Source: an uncultured Elusimicrobiales bacterium
Lineage (GTDB): Bacteria; Elusimicrobiota; Elusimicrobia; Elusimicrobiales; Elusimicrobiaceae
DNA: 64,000 nucleotides
Direction of reading: 5' to 3'
Assembly: GCA_944324645.1 (NCBI GenBank)
Contig: CALUXB010000002.1
Coordinates: 270,413 to 334,412, forward strand
Shown here in pieces: positions 41,506-50,885 of the stretch. The position numbers and the translations under genes are program-made. The notes beneath the pieces are model-generated. The model had not been told where the DNA came from. It did no database searches and was given only the letters and a program-made list of their open reading frames with translations. Positions within the stretch are counted from its first letter, which is position 1. Every line of letters begins with the position of its first letter.

Positions 41506-41833
41506 ACTTCATTTATTTGCTTTTTCTTTTTTCAATGGAGTGTATGTCTTGTTTTGATATCTTGGAAAATATCTTGAGACGGTGCAGTTAATTTCAATGC
41601 CTCTGCTTGACGGTCTTCCCGGAAGATACGCTGGAAGTACTACATCTGTTTCTTGAAATTGATTTTTTGAAAATATAGGGAAAACTGTTGTTGACTTGTT
41701 CAATCAAGGTATAAACTTGTTCTGTGTGGAACCTTTCCTATTGAGGAGACGTTTCCCAGTTTGTTTGAACAATTTTGCACCTTTTAATATGGTTATGCCA
41801 AGAATAAATAACCGATTTTCCTATTTCTATTTT
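41506..41833. other. AT-rich gap downstream of the HNH-like gene
   Basis: About 330 bp. A 64-codon leftward frame (41509-41703) starts at TTG without a ribosome binding site; its end contains CTVSRYFPRYQNKTYTPLKK, which I do not recognise. It may be a degraded gene. Otherwise nothing clear is seen. Confidence 0.4.
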
Positions 41834-42610
41834 TTATTTTTTTGCCAGATTGATAGGACGTATTTTATTATATTTTTTTTGAATAATCTGCATGGATTTA
41901 TAAAAATATGCGTCTAATGGAGTGTTTTTCATCAGTTTATAAATTTTAATGTGTTGGCGGTTAAACAGTTGTTGTAGCTGCCTGGCATATAATTTGTTGT
42001 TACAGCTGTCTGTATCTGTTAAAAGGATGACTTCATAATATGGAAACCGAAAATAAAAACAGTTTTCCCCAATAAAATGAAAGTCTGCAATAGTTGTGCA
42101 CAAATCAGCAGGGGTATTTGTTTCTTTGCGATATATTAGCGGAACAAATAAATTTTCATTATCTACTTGTTCTCTCTTTAAAATACGTAGGGCTATATCT
42201 TCATAATGCCCTAAAGAAACTGGAATTGCAGCACAAATACAGGCTCTCCATAGTAAGGAGATAAAAAAACGCCTTAAAAGTGTATAGTTAAAAGATTTAG
42301 ATTCCAAAAAATAAAAGGGAATGAAAGGAATCTCAACTGAATATTGTAAAGGTGCATGAGGCACTTGCAAATATAAAAAATAGTTAGCATAACGATCTAA
42401 AATGCCTAGTTTATTATCGCATTCAGCGCATAATAACGGTTCTTTTAAACCATTTTGCCCGTGGACTTTGTCTAGTTCCCATTTTTTACAATCAATTTTA
42501 GTGTACCGCCCTTGTGTTTTCAGATCATAGAAACTCTTGGGAATAATATGAGAATCAATTAAAGTTTTTTCTAACTTACAATATCTGCAAATTCCAATTT
42601 TCTTGCCCAT
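41834..42610 (-). CDS. HNH-like zinc-binding protein at the end of the Type I R-M operon
   Basis: A 258-residue protein. The N-terminal 70 residues carry a treble-clef/HNH-like pattern: CRYC (8-11), LIDSHIIPKSFYD (about 17-29) with the HNH His, and a second knuckle CAEC near 61-64. The remaining 190 residues are hydrophobic and aromatic, of unknown type. The gene is 8 bp downstream of hsdR and AT-rich compared with it. It may be a nuclease that adds to or regulates the restriction system. The catalytic residues are incomplete, so a binding role is also possible. Confidence 0.65.
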   Translation of the reverse strand: MGKKIGICRYCKLEKTLIDSHIIPKSFYDLKTQGRYTKIDCKKWELDKVHGQNGLKEPLLCAECDNKLGILDRYANYFLYLQVPHAPLQYSVEIPFIPFYFLESKSFNYTLLRRFFISLLWRACICAAIPVSLGHYEDIALRILKREQVDNENLFVPLIYRKETNTPADLCTTIADFHFIGENCFYFRFPYYEVILLTDTDSCNNKLYARQLQQLFNRQHIKIYKLMKNTPLDAYFYKSMQIIQKKYNKIRPINLAKK

Positions 42611-42618
42611 ATAAACAT

Positions 42619-45600
42619 TTATCCCACTAAATCATCTGTTACGGCTTCGGCTTGTTCCAGCACGCGGTCTATGGCGGCTTGCTGTTGATCAGGCGGGTAG
42701 TTGTATTTGCGCAAAATGCGCTTTACCTGCAGCATAATGCCGGCTTTTACGCTTTCGCGTTTGCTCCAATCCACTTTTACGGACCGCCGCAAGTAATCTG
42801 TCAGCTCCTGGGCAATTTTCTTTAATACCTCATCGCCCAGCTCCCGCACCGAGGCCTCGTTTTCTTCCAGCGCGTTATAGAACGCCAGCTCTTTTTCACT
42901 TAACCCCAGCTTTTCGCCTTGGCGCACGGCCTGATTGGTCTCTTTGGCTAAATTAAGCAGTTCATCTATTACCTGCCACGCCTCTATGGAGCCGTTGTTG
43001 TATTTATTTACCGTTTCCTTTAGCTTGGCGGAAAATTTCTTTTGCAGTGGGATATTTAAGCGGAATTTGCTGTGTATTTCCCCCTCTATCAGCCGCCGAA
43101 GCAGTTCCGCCGCCAGGTCTTTTTGCTTCATGGCGTGGATTTTGTCTAAAAACCGCTCGTCTAGCAGGGATAAATCCGGCCGCTCCATACCGGCTTGGGC
43201 AAAGATATCAATGGGCTTATCCGTGGCCACGCTTTGCGCTACTAACGTGCCGATGATTTTCCCCAGTTCTTTTTGATTGGGCTTATTGGGGCTGCCGGGC
43301 TTTTTGTTCATAGCACTGCGGATGAGCGAGAAAAATGCCAACTCTTCATTTACTTTAGCCGCTTCCGGCAGGCTGGCACACAGCCCATAGGCCTTTTGGG
43401 CGCTTAATACGTTATCCGAAAAATCCTTCTGGGCCGTTTCTTTGTTTTTGGCATGGGCCAAGATATGGTTCCAGGCATCGGGCAAGAGGTCAAAGGACTT
43501 GGTCTTAAACTGGCTATAATCAAACCCGCGCAAAAAGCCACGGCATACGTCCATATACGCAAGCAGCTGTTCATACGCGCGGTGAATATCTGCCGCCACA
43601 TCCCCCCGCCCGCCGCCGCGGGTATAGTTGCGCACGGCACTTTCCAAACTGCGCGCCATGCCAATATAATCCACCACCAACCCGGCAGTTTTACCCGTAA
43701 ACACGCGGTTTACGCGGCTGATGGCCTGTATTAAATTGTGGGAGTGAATGGGCTTGTCTATATACATAGTATGCAGGCAGGGCACATCAAAGCCCGTCAG
43801 CCACATATCACAAACAATGACCAATTTCAGCGGGTCTTCCGGGTCTTTCATACGGTTTTCAATTTCTTTTTTTACTTGGTCGTTGTATAAATGGGGCTGA
43901 AAGTTCTGCGGGTCGGCGGCGGAGCCGGTCATAATCACTTTAATAACGCCTTTATGCGGGTCCGGGCTGTGCCACTGCGGGCGGATTTTGACGATTTCGT
44001 CATACAGCCGCACGGCAATATCGCGGCTCATACACACAATCATTCCCTTCCCGTCCACCGATTGCAGGCGTTTTTCAAAATGTTGGACGATATCGGCCGC
44101 CAGCACTTTTAACCGCTCGGGCAGGCCGGCCAGTTTTTCCACCGTTACCCATTGCATTTTGGCTTTTTCCACATCTGTCATATCGGCAGACAGGCGGGCC
44201 ACTTCTTCATCCAAATGCTTCAAAAGTGCTTCGCGGGTGTTTAGCTGGATGTGCCGCGCCTCGTAATAAATGGGCACGGTGGCACCGTCCCGTATGGCGT
44301 CCTGCATATCGTACACGTCAATATAGGGGCCGAAAACGGCCTGTGTGTCCCGGTCCTCCTGGGAAACGGGCGTTCCCGTAAACCCCACAAAGCAGGCATT
44401 GGGCAGGGCGTCGCGCAGGTATTTGGCGTAGCCGTATTTTAATTGTCCGTTGCGGAAGGTAGCCTCAAAGCCGTATTGGGTGCGGTGGGCTTCGTCGGAA
44501 ATGACCACAATGTTTTTGCGTGTGGAAAGCACCGGGAACGTATCTTCCCCCCGCTGAGGCAGGAATTTTTGCATCGTGGTAAAAATCACCCCGCCGCTGG
44601 GGCGGTTTTTAAGCAAGGTTTGCAGTTCTTCGCGCGAGTTGGCCGCCTGGGGCGAAAGTTCCGCCGCCGTGCGGGAGAAAGTGCCAAACAGCTGGGTGTC
44701 CAGATCGTTGCGGTCGGTGATGAGCACGAGGGTGGGGTTGTGCATTTCGGGCGTTTGCATAATTTTATGCGCCACACACACCATAGATAAGCTCTTGCCC
44801 GAGCCCGTGGTATGCCACACCACCCCGCCTTTGCCGCTGCCCGTTTGCAGGGCGTTGAGCACGCTTTGCACGGTTTTGCGCCCGGCGTGGAACTGGTGAT
44901 AGCCCGCTATTTTTTTTATGGTTTTATTGGTCAGTTTTTCAAATACCACAAAATAGCGCAGGTAATCCAACAAGAGGGTTTTGTCAAAGAATCCTTTTAT
45001 AAGCACTTCGGCTTCCGGCTCGGTGGGGTTGTCGTGCTTTTCGCCGTGGATGGTGCGCCAGGGCATATAGCGGCTTAAATCCGCCGTAAAGGAGCCCACC
45101 CGCGCCACAATCCCATCCGACAGTACACACGCCAGGTTGTAATCAAACAAGGAAGGAATGTCCGTTTTGTAGGTTTGAATTTGGTTGTAGGCGGCTTCAA
45201 TGTCTGTGCGTTCGTTGGCGGGGTTTTTTAGTTCCAGCACCGACAAGGGAAGCCCGTTGATAAACACCACAATATCGGGCCGGCGGCGGTTTATCGGGCC
45301 CTTTATGGAAAATTGATTAACGGCCAAAAATTCGTTATTATCCGGCTGGTTAAAGTCTATGATTTGCACCAGGGAGGCCGTATCCTGTCCGTCCGGGGTG
45401 CGGTGGGGTATGGAAATGCCGTTTGTTAAATAGTGGTGGAGCGTTTCGTTGCGGGCGATGAGGGACGGCTCCTGCAAGGATGTTAAACGTTCGTAGGCGT
45501 CCTCCAGCACGCTTTCGGGCAGAGTGGGGTTCAGGCGGCGCAGGGCGGAGCGGATGTTGCCGGGCAGGAAGGGCTGGCGTTCGTCCGTGCGCAAGGGGTT

Positions 45601-45708
45601 GTCCGCCCCCGGCAGCATATCGGGCCCCAAGGCCGTTTGATAGCCTATAGAGCGGAAATATTCCATACAATAGTTTTCTAAAACCGATTCGTTAATTATG
45701 CTTGGCAT
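42619..45708 (-). CDS. hsdR: Type I restriction endonuclease subunit R
   Basis: A 1029-residue motor-nuclease subunit. The N-terminal nuclease domain has RRPDIVVFINGLPLSVLELK (PD-(D/E)XK, about 142-161). The SF2 translocase has Walker A TTGSGKSLSM (about 301-310), DEAH in VVISDEAHRTQYG and motif III VGFTGTPV. The C-terminal helical region includes a coiled segment (AALIKFL-type, KETNQAVRQGEKLGL). It is complete. The start at 45708 has GAGG 7 bp upstream and overlaps the DUF3644-like gene by 17 bp. With HsdM and HsdS it would translocate and cleave unmethylated DNA. Confidence 0.95.
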   Translation of the reverse strand: MPSIINESVLENYCMEYFRSIGYQTALGPDMLPGADNPLRTDERQPFLPGNIRSALRRLNPTLPESVLEDAYERLTSLQEPSLIARNETLHHYLTNGISIPHRTPDGQDTASLVQIIDFNQPDNNEFLAVNQFSIKGPINRRRPDIVVFINGLPLSVLELKNPANERTDIEAAYNQIQTYKTDIPSLFDYNLACVLSDGIVARVGSFTADLSRYMPWRTIHGEKHDNPTEPEAEVLIKGFFDKTLLLDYLRYFVVFEKLTNKTIKKIAGYHQFHAGRKTVQSVLNALQTGSGKGGVVWHTTGSGKSLSMVCVAHKIMQTPEMHNPTLVLITDRNDLDTQLFGTFSRTAAELSPQAANSREELQTLLKNRPSGGVIFTTMQKFLPQRGEDTFPVLSTRKNIVVISDEAHRTQYGFEATFRNGQLKYGYAKYLRDALPNACFVGFTGTPVSQEDRDTQAVFGPYIDVYDMQDAIRDGATVPIYYEARHIQLNTREALLKHLDEEVARLSADMTDVEKAKMQWVTVEKLAGLPERLKVLAADIVQHFEKRLQSVDGKGMIVCMSRDIAVRLYDEIVKIRPQWHSPDPHKGVIKVIMTGSAADPQNFQPHLYNDQVKKEIENRMKDPEDPLKLVIVCDMWLTGFDVPCLHTMYIDKPIHSHNLIQAISRVNRVFTGKTAGLVVDYIGMARSLESAVRNYTRGGGRGDVAADIHRAYEQLLAYMDVCRGFLRGFDYSQFKTKSFDLLPDAWNHILAHAKNKETAQKDFSDNVLSAQKAYGLCASLPEAAKVNEELAFFSLIRSAMNKKPGSPNKPNQKELGKIIGTLVAQSVATDKPIDIFAQAGMERPDLSLLDERFLDKIHAMKQKDLAAELLRRLIEGEIHSKFRLNIPLQKKFSAKLKETVNKYNNGSIEAWQVIDELLNLAKETNQAVRQGEKLGLSEKELAFYNALEENEASVRELGDEVLKKIAQELTDYLRRSVKVDWSKRESVKAGIMLQVKRILRKYNYPPDQQQAAIDRVLEQAEAVTDDLVG

Positions 45709-46711
45709 ATTTTTCCTCTAACATGCTTTTTACTCTATTATAGGCCTGTTGGTTATATATGTGTGTGCAGTATCTTGGTTTCCCCGTTCGTTCAAATTCA
45801 CGTTTCCATTTCGGACTTGAAAAATTATAATAGTGATATTTTTTGTTTCCTTTTAATTCCGAAAGAGATTTTTGTATATCTGATGTTCTAATACTAGGGA
45901 AAACTCCTTTTAATTTGGTTATAATTTGTTGTGAAGTAAGAGGATATTGGTCTAGTACGTTACGTTCTTGAATTAAAATTGTTTCTGCTTTTGCGGATAA
46001 AGATTCAATGTCCTTTTGTTCACCTTTTACAATTTCTACAACAGAATCAGCCTGCCCTTCTCTATTAACAGTTTTTGGTAACAAATAGACCCCATATGAA
46101 TATTCTTGGCTGTTTTTTATCTCAGGAGGCAATTCTTTTTCAAAATTAGAAATAAATTTACCAATATTAGTAGTTTTAAAATTTTTTTCCTTTTTCATGA
46201 CATTTATTTGATCATCATTGAAACGAGCAAATTGAATTGCTAATCCAAAATCTTTTTCTAATGCAAATTTAGATTTTGACATTAATTTTAAGAAAGCAGA
46301 AAAATTATAACAACAAGCAAATAATTTGGCTGAGATGTAATCGTCGATTCTTTCGGTTTTACAGTGCTCAATTTCATGCCTAATTTGCAATAAAAATTGA
46401 ATATTAGTAATGACTGCTGGAGACAGGGGACATTCATCTTGCTTTAAACAATGTTCTAAATCCCAATATTTATTTATGTATTTCTTCCTTTTTCCTCTTT
46501 TTTCATAATATTGATAACAAATGCCCTGCTGATGATAATATGCATGTAATATATAGGTCCACGCAATCATCATTAAGACAATAAAACTTTCTGTTTTAAA
46601 TTTGATTAGAGGACTGTTAAATATTTGGGTAGCAGCTAACGCTACTTCATAAGATTTTTCAATAAGATCATTTTTAATGGAAAATATTTTTCGATTTCGT
46701 TTTAGTGCCAT
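45692..46711 (-). CDS. DUF3644-like protein within the Type I R-M operon
   Basis: A 339-residue AT-rich gene. The N-terminal part (about 25-60; NSPLIKFKTESFIVLMMIAWTYILHAYY, given in part) resembles the helical start of DUF3644 proteins, which often sit in Type I R-M operons. A RHEIEH motif (about 130) and a helical C-terminal domain follow; the last 80 residues look like a winged-helix (ITKLKGVFPSIRTSDIQKSL). Its role is unknown. It lies between hsdS and hsdR, overlapping hsdR by 17 bp, so it is translated as part of the system. Confidence 0.65.
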   Translation of the reverse strand: MALKRNRKIFSIKNDLIEKSYEVALAATQIFNSPLIKFKTESFIVLMMIAWTYILHAYYHQQGICYQYYEKRGKRKKYINKYWDLEHCLKQDECPLSPAVITNIQFLLQIRHEIEHCKTERIDDYISAKLFACCYNFSAFLKLMSKSKFALEKDFGLAIQFARFNDDQINVMKKEKNFKTTNIGKFISNFEKELPPEIKNSQEYSYGVYLLPKTVNREGQADSVVEIVKGEQKDIESLSAKAETILIQERNVLDQYPLTSQQIITKLKGVFPSIRTSDIQKSLSELKGNKKYHYYNFSSPKWKREFERTGKPRYCTHIYNQQAYNRVKSMLEEKYAKHN

Positions 46712-46715
46712 ATCT

Positions 46716-47972
46716 TTACACTCTTATTTTGCCGGAGATGAGGCGCGGCAAAAGCGCGTCCCGCATTTCCGTTAATGTTTGAATTTGTTTGTGATTGTGT
46801 ATTATTTTGTTAAATAGTCTTTTTGCATATATATTAAAATAATTTAAAATATTTTTATCTGGTATAACCATTGGGATAGAGTTCATGTTTTTTTGATTTA
46901 ACTTGGCTTGAACTGCACCTGTAACATAAGGTTGTATTTGAAAATCAGATAGAAACAAATACAAAAATTCAGTTGTAATAGGTTCTTGCCCTTGCAAAAC
47001 ATGGGCATGGTTATTTACCCATATTTTCCCAAATACATATTGTAAAAAGGGAGTACCATCGTTTTTGATAACTGATCCATCTTCGCCAAGTAATAAATAT
47101 ATATCATCAAATAAAAAATCATTAATATAATCCATAACAGACGTAGCACCAAAATAGGGATAGACGCCACGGCGAGATGCACGGTCTCTATTAGAAAGTG
47201 GAACTCGTTTTGAGTCGAAGCATAAAGAAACTTGCCCTAATGTTTTAACTTGCCAGCCGGTGGGGATGGGGCCCAGAGCGGAGGGCTCAAAGCTGGACGG
47301 GAACAAATTATACAGTTCTTCCGTTAGGTGGTACTGCTGCATAACGGCGGCTTTGGGCTGGCCCTGCTGTTTGGCGTGTACAACGTCAAAATCCACAAAC
47401 CAGCTTTTAAACAGGGCTTTGGCCATATTTTCCAGCGTGATATTTTGTTTTTGCAGCAGTTCTATTTTATCATCAAACGCCCCCAGTATATCCGCAATCC
47501 TTTTTTGTTCCTCAATCGGCGGCAGATTAATAGGAAATAATGACAAAGTTTTGGCGTTTATTCCAGGTTGGGCTGATCCCCCAATATGGTTAGCAATAAA
47601 ATCTTTATAAAAATCTGATTTTAGAATATATTTAATAAATTTCGAAAAAACAATGTTTTGATTTAAGCGAAAACGTATTAAAAAGGAAGCAAAAACACTA
47701 TTAATATCTGCATCAATTACAGCGTTATAGCCAGTTGTTGCCCCTGTTCTCGCTATAACAACATCTCCTCGTTTCAATTTGTATTTAGAAATTAAATTAT
47801 TATTGATGGTACAATATAGTACATTATTCCAATTGATAAAATAAGGAATAATATCTGTTATTCTTAAAAATTTAGGTCCAATTGGAATACTATTTGCACT
47901 TGCAGTATATCCATATGAGACATCAATACTAACTTGACCTAATGTGTATTTTTTCCAATTACTTTTTTGCAT
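46716..47972 (-). CDS. hsdS: Type I restriction-modification specificity subunit S
   Basis: A 418-residue DNA-recognition subunit with two target-recognition domains (about 5-150 and 225-375). Each is followed by a conserved helix; the central one has LPPIEEQKRIADILGAFDDK (about 156-175), with FKSWFVDFDVVHAKQ after it. The TRDs are AT-rich while the central conserved region is GC-rich, as expected for recombining specificity cassettes. It ends with LLPRLISGKIRV. It sets the sequence recognised by the HsdM/HsdR complex. Confidence 0.93.
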   Translation of the reverse strand: MQKSNWKKYTLGQVSIDVSYGYTASANSIPIGPKFLRITDIIPYFINWNNVLYCTINNNLISKYKLKRGDVVIARTGATTGYNAVIDADINSVFASFLIRFRLNQNIVFSKFIKYILKSDFYKDFIANHIGGSAQPGINAKTLSLFPINLPPIEEQKRIADILGAFDDKIELLQKQNITLENMAKALFKSWFVDFDVVHAKQQGQPKAAVMQQYHLTEELYNLFPSSFEPSALGPIPTGWQVKTLGQVSLCFDSKRVPLSNRDRASRRGVYPYFGATSVMDYINDFLFDDIYLLLGEDGSVIKNDGTPFLQYVFGKIWVNNHAHVLQGQEPITTEFLYLFLSDFQIQPYVTGAVQAKLNQKNMNSIPMVIPDKNILNYFNIYAKRLFNKIIHNHKQIQTLTEMRDALLPRLISGKIRV

Positions 47973-47978
47973 ATTGAA

Positions 47979-48854
47979 TTACTTATAGTCTTGTTCAAGA
48001 GAAGCCACATCCTCCCACTTAAAAAATAAAAGTTTCTCGTCTTTTTTAACCAATATTCCTTTGTTTAATGCTCTAATTAAACGATATTTTTGACCATTAA
48101 TGCTAGCCAGTGAATATTTCTGAGTCGGTAGATATTTAGAAATAGAGAGAAAGTCATAACCTCTTGATTGAGTAGCGATATGAGCACCTAAATTCCACAT
48201 CAACATAGAAAATAGTAGAATGCCACAACAAATAGAAACCAGCAATTTGCTTTTGGGCTTTTTTTGCCATACAATGAATAAATAAAAAACAAGCAAAGCT
48301 ATTAACAATAATTTCCAATTGTAAAGATAAGTGGTATAAGTAAGATGCAGAGCAGAGAAAAATAAAAATAACTCTAGGATAATCAAAGGTATAAGAATTT
48401 TGAAAATTGAGGATAATATTTGCATTAATTCCCACCAAATATTATGCAATTCTTTTTTCAAAGCGACATATTTTTTTTTGAAATTCAGAGAAAATGTTTT
48501 CGTCTTAAGCTTAGTTTGAATATAAAGCATTTGACAGCTTAAAAAAATGCAAATACAAAAAATTCTTATGCATCTTAAAAAATAAATACAGAATCGATAA
48601 ATAGTTTTTAAGAACTTGGGTAGCATATATATTACTAATGATATCATTCCTAGTATAAATATATAGTGAATAGCAAAAATACTTCCTTCATAATAATCTG
48701 GCAGAGATAGAAGCATAGTCCATTCTGAATTTAGAGCATTGAAATATGAAAGGTTGAAAATTATACTTTCAATAAATACAAATGTAATCAAAGCTGGAAT
48801 TATTTTTAAAGTTATATCAAGATACCGATTGAATTCCTTAATATAGCGTCTCAT
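47979..48854 (-). CDS. Polytopic membrane protein between hsdM and hsdS, unknown function
   Basis: A 291-residue very AT-rich gene. At least five or six hydrophobic helices are visible: about 15-35, 60-82, 85-112, 150-172, 178-196 and 205-225. A soluble C-terminal end follows (RALNKGILVKKDEKLLFFKW). I recognise no family. It is packed between hsdM (1 bp away) and hsdS (6 bp away), an unusual place for a membrane protein. It may add an extra defence function or tether the complex to the membrane. Confidence 0.6.
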   Translation of the reverse strand: MRRYIKEFNRYLDITLKIIPALITFVFIESIIFNLSYFNALNSEWTMLLSLPDYYEGSIFAIHYIFILGMISLVIYMLPKFLKTIYRFCIYFLRCIRIFCICIFLSCQMLYIQTKLKTKTFSLNFKKKYVALKKELHNIWWELMQILSSIFKILIPLIILELFLFFSALHLTYTTYLYNWKLLLIALLVFYLFIVWQKKPKSKLLVSICCGILLFSMLMWNLGAHIATQSRGYDFLSISKYLPTQKYSLASINGQKYRLIRALNKGILVKKDEKLLFFKWEDVASLEQDYK

Positions 48855-48855
48855 T

Positions 48856-50376
48856 CTATTTCCCCAATTTTGCCAAATTCTCTTTTATTTTCGCGTCCAG
48901 TTTCGCACTTTCTTCCATTTGTGCGGTCAGCTCCGCCGTAAGGCGCGCCATTTTGGCGGAAAAGGCTTCGTCGTCCTCTTCCTGCTCGGCCACGCCCACA
49001 TAGCGGCCGGGGGTGAGGAGATAGTCGTTCTGTTTTATTTCTTCCAGCGTGGCGGATTTGCAAAAGCCCTTTATGTCCGCGTAGTCTTTATCTTTGGGGG
49101 CAAATTCGTCCGCGCGCCAGGCGTGGTAAGTGTCCGCTATTTGGGCGATGTCCGCGTCCGCAAATTCCCGGCGGGTACGGTCCGCCATAAAGCCCAGCCC
49201 GCGCGCGTCTATAAACAGCACTTCTCCTTTGCGCTTTTTCTGTTTGCGCAAAAACCACAGGCACACGGGAATTTGCGTGTTAAAAAATAACTGCCCCGGC
49301 AAGGCCACCATACATTCCACCACGTCCGCCTCCAGCAGGCGCTGGCGGATTTCCCCCTCGCCGCCGGTGTTGGAACTCATGGATCCGTTCGCCAGTACGG
49401 TGCCCATTACGCCCGTGGGGGCCAGGTGGTATAGCATGTGCTGTATCCAGGCGTAGTTGGCGTTGCCGGCGGGCGGAATGCCGTACTGCCAGCGGGGGTC
49501 TTTTTCCAGCTTTTCGCCCCCCCATTCCGACACGTTAAACGGCGGGTTTGCCAAAATGTAATCCGCGCGCAGGTTGGGGTGTTGGTCATCGTGAAAGGTG
49601 TCCGCCGGTTCGGCCCCCAGGTTGAACTCTATGCCGCGTATGGCCAAGTTCATGGCTGCCAAACGCCAAGTGGTGGGGTTGCTTTCCTGCCCGTAAATGG
49701 ACAGGTTGCCCGTGCCTTGGTGGAGTTTTACAAAGCGATCGCTCTGCACGAACATCCCGCCCGAGCCACAGCAGGGGTCGTACACTTTGTGGTTTTCCGT
49801 CGGGGCCATAATGGCCACCATCGTTTTTACCACCGAGGCCGCCGTGTAGAACTGCCCGCCGCGCTTGCCTTCCGCGTCGGCAAACCTGCCCAAAAAGTAT
49901 TCGTACACTTCGCCTAGGGCGTCGGGCGCGGTGTGGCCGTTTTCAAAGCCGATGGTAGAAATCGTGTTAATCAAATCCGCCAGCCGGCCCGGCGGCAGAG
50001 AAAGGCGCGCGTAGTTTTTGTTAAGGATATTTTTTAGTTTGGGGTTTTCGTCCTCGATAGCCAGCATGGCATCGTCTATTAGTTTGCCGATGTTGGGCTG
50101 GGGGGCGTTGTCTCTCAGAAACTCCCAGCGGGCCTGAGGCGGAACCCAAAAAACATGGTGTTGGGTGCAATAGTCCCGCATGTCCGCTTCTAGGTATTGC
50201 GGGTTTTGTACATAATATTCGTCCTGCTGTATTTGGGTTTGCAGGGCGGAGAAAGAATCGGAAATATATTTTAAAAAAATGAGCCCCAGTACGACGTATT
50301 TGTATTCGGACGGGTCCATATTGGAGCGGAGTTGGTCGGCGGTTTTCCAAAGTTTTTGTTTGGTGGCGTTATCCAT
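48856..50376 (-). CDS. hsdM: Type I restriction-modification DNA methyltransferase subunit M
   Basis: A 506-residue N6-adenine methyltransferase. An N-terminal helical domain (about 1-150) is followed by the SAM-dependent core: motif I YDPCCGSGGMFVQS (about 187-200) and catalytic motif IV ANPPFNVSEWGG (about 274-285). The C-terminal helices contact HsdS. It is the first gene of the hsd operon and starts at ATG 50376 in a divergent gap shared with the DUF2924-like gene. GC content is higher than in the membrane, DUF3644 and HNH genes of the same operon. Confidence 0.95.
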   Translation of the reverse strand: MDNATKQKLWKTADQLRSNMDPSEYKYVVLGLIFLKYISDSFSALQTQIQQDEYYVQNPQYLEADMRDYCTQHHVFWVPPQARWEFLRDNAPQPNIGKLIDDAMLAIEDENPKLKNILNKNYARLSLPPGRLADLINTISTIGFENGHTAPDALGEVYEYFLGRFADAEGKRGGQFYTAASVVKTMVAIMAPTENHKVYDPCCGSGGMFVQSDRFVKLHQGTGNLSIYGQESNPTTWRLAAMNLAIRGIEFNLGAEPADTFHDDQHPNLRADYILANPPFNVSEWGGEKLEKDPRWQYGIPPAGNANYAWIQHMLYHLAPTGVMGTVLANGSMSSNTGGEGEIRQRLLEADVVECMVALPGQLFFNTQIPVCLWFLRKQKKRKGEVLFIDARGLGFMADRTRREFADADIAQIADTYHAWRADEFAPKDKDYADIKGFCKSATLEEIKQNDYLLTPGRYVGVAEQEEDDEAFSAKMARLTAELTAQMEESAKLDAKIKENLAKLGK

Positions 50377-50501
50377 AATAAAAAAATCCTAATTTAAAAG
50401 GTATATATTTACTATACAAAATGAAAAGTAAAAATAAAAATACCGTCGGAAAAACTTGACTTTCCCCCTTAAGTAAGCGCCAATGTATACGAGGAGGGCT
50501 T

Positions 50502-50885
50502 ATGGAAACATTAAAACGGTTAAACCGCAGGCAACTGGCTGAAAAATGGACGGCCTGTATAGGAGAAACCAGGCCGCCGGTGCGGAAAAATTTATTAATT
50601 AAATTTATCTATTTTTATCAACAAGCCCAAAAAGAACGGGTTTCCGTGCCAAAACTGATGAGGGCGCTGGCAAAAACTTCCGCCAAACCCACGGGGAAAC
50701 CTGCCTTGCCATGCGGCAGCAAACTGCTGCGTTCGTACAAAGGTATTTTGCATGAAGTAGAAACCCGCGAGGAAGGCTATTTATACCAGGGGCGTCTCTA
50801 TAAAACCCTTTCGGGCGTAGCAAAAGCAATCACGGGCAAACATTGGAACGGAAAGGTATTCTTTGGAGTAAACAATGCAAAATAA
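50502..50885 (+). CDS. DUF2924-like protein paired with serine recombinase
   Basis: A 127-residue protein. The C-terminal part GKLLRSYKGILHEVETREEG (in part) then LYQGRLYKTLSGVAKAITGKHWNGKVFFG (in part) matches the DUF2924 pattern, with a beta-rich region ending in an SGVAKAITG helix. DUF2924 genes lie directly upstream of large serine recombinases in phages and integrative elements. The start has a strong ribosome binding site (GAGGAGGG) and overlaps the recombinase by 11 bp. It may be a DNA-binding partner or directionality factor; this is not established. Confidence 0.8.
   Translation: METLKRLNRRQLAEKWTACIGETRPPVRKNLLIKFIYFYQQAQKERVSVPKLMRALAKTSAKPTGKPALPCGSKLLRSYKGILHEVETREEGYLYQGRLYKTLSGVAKAITGKHWNGKVFFGVNNAK

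Noticed and set aside
41509..41703. 64-codon leftward frame next to the left island repeat
   Set aside because: TTG start without ribosome binding site and no recognised family; kept only as part of a gap description.
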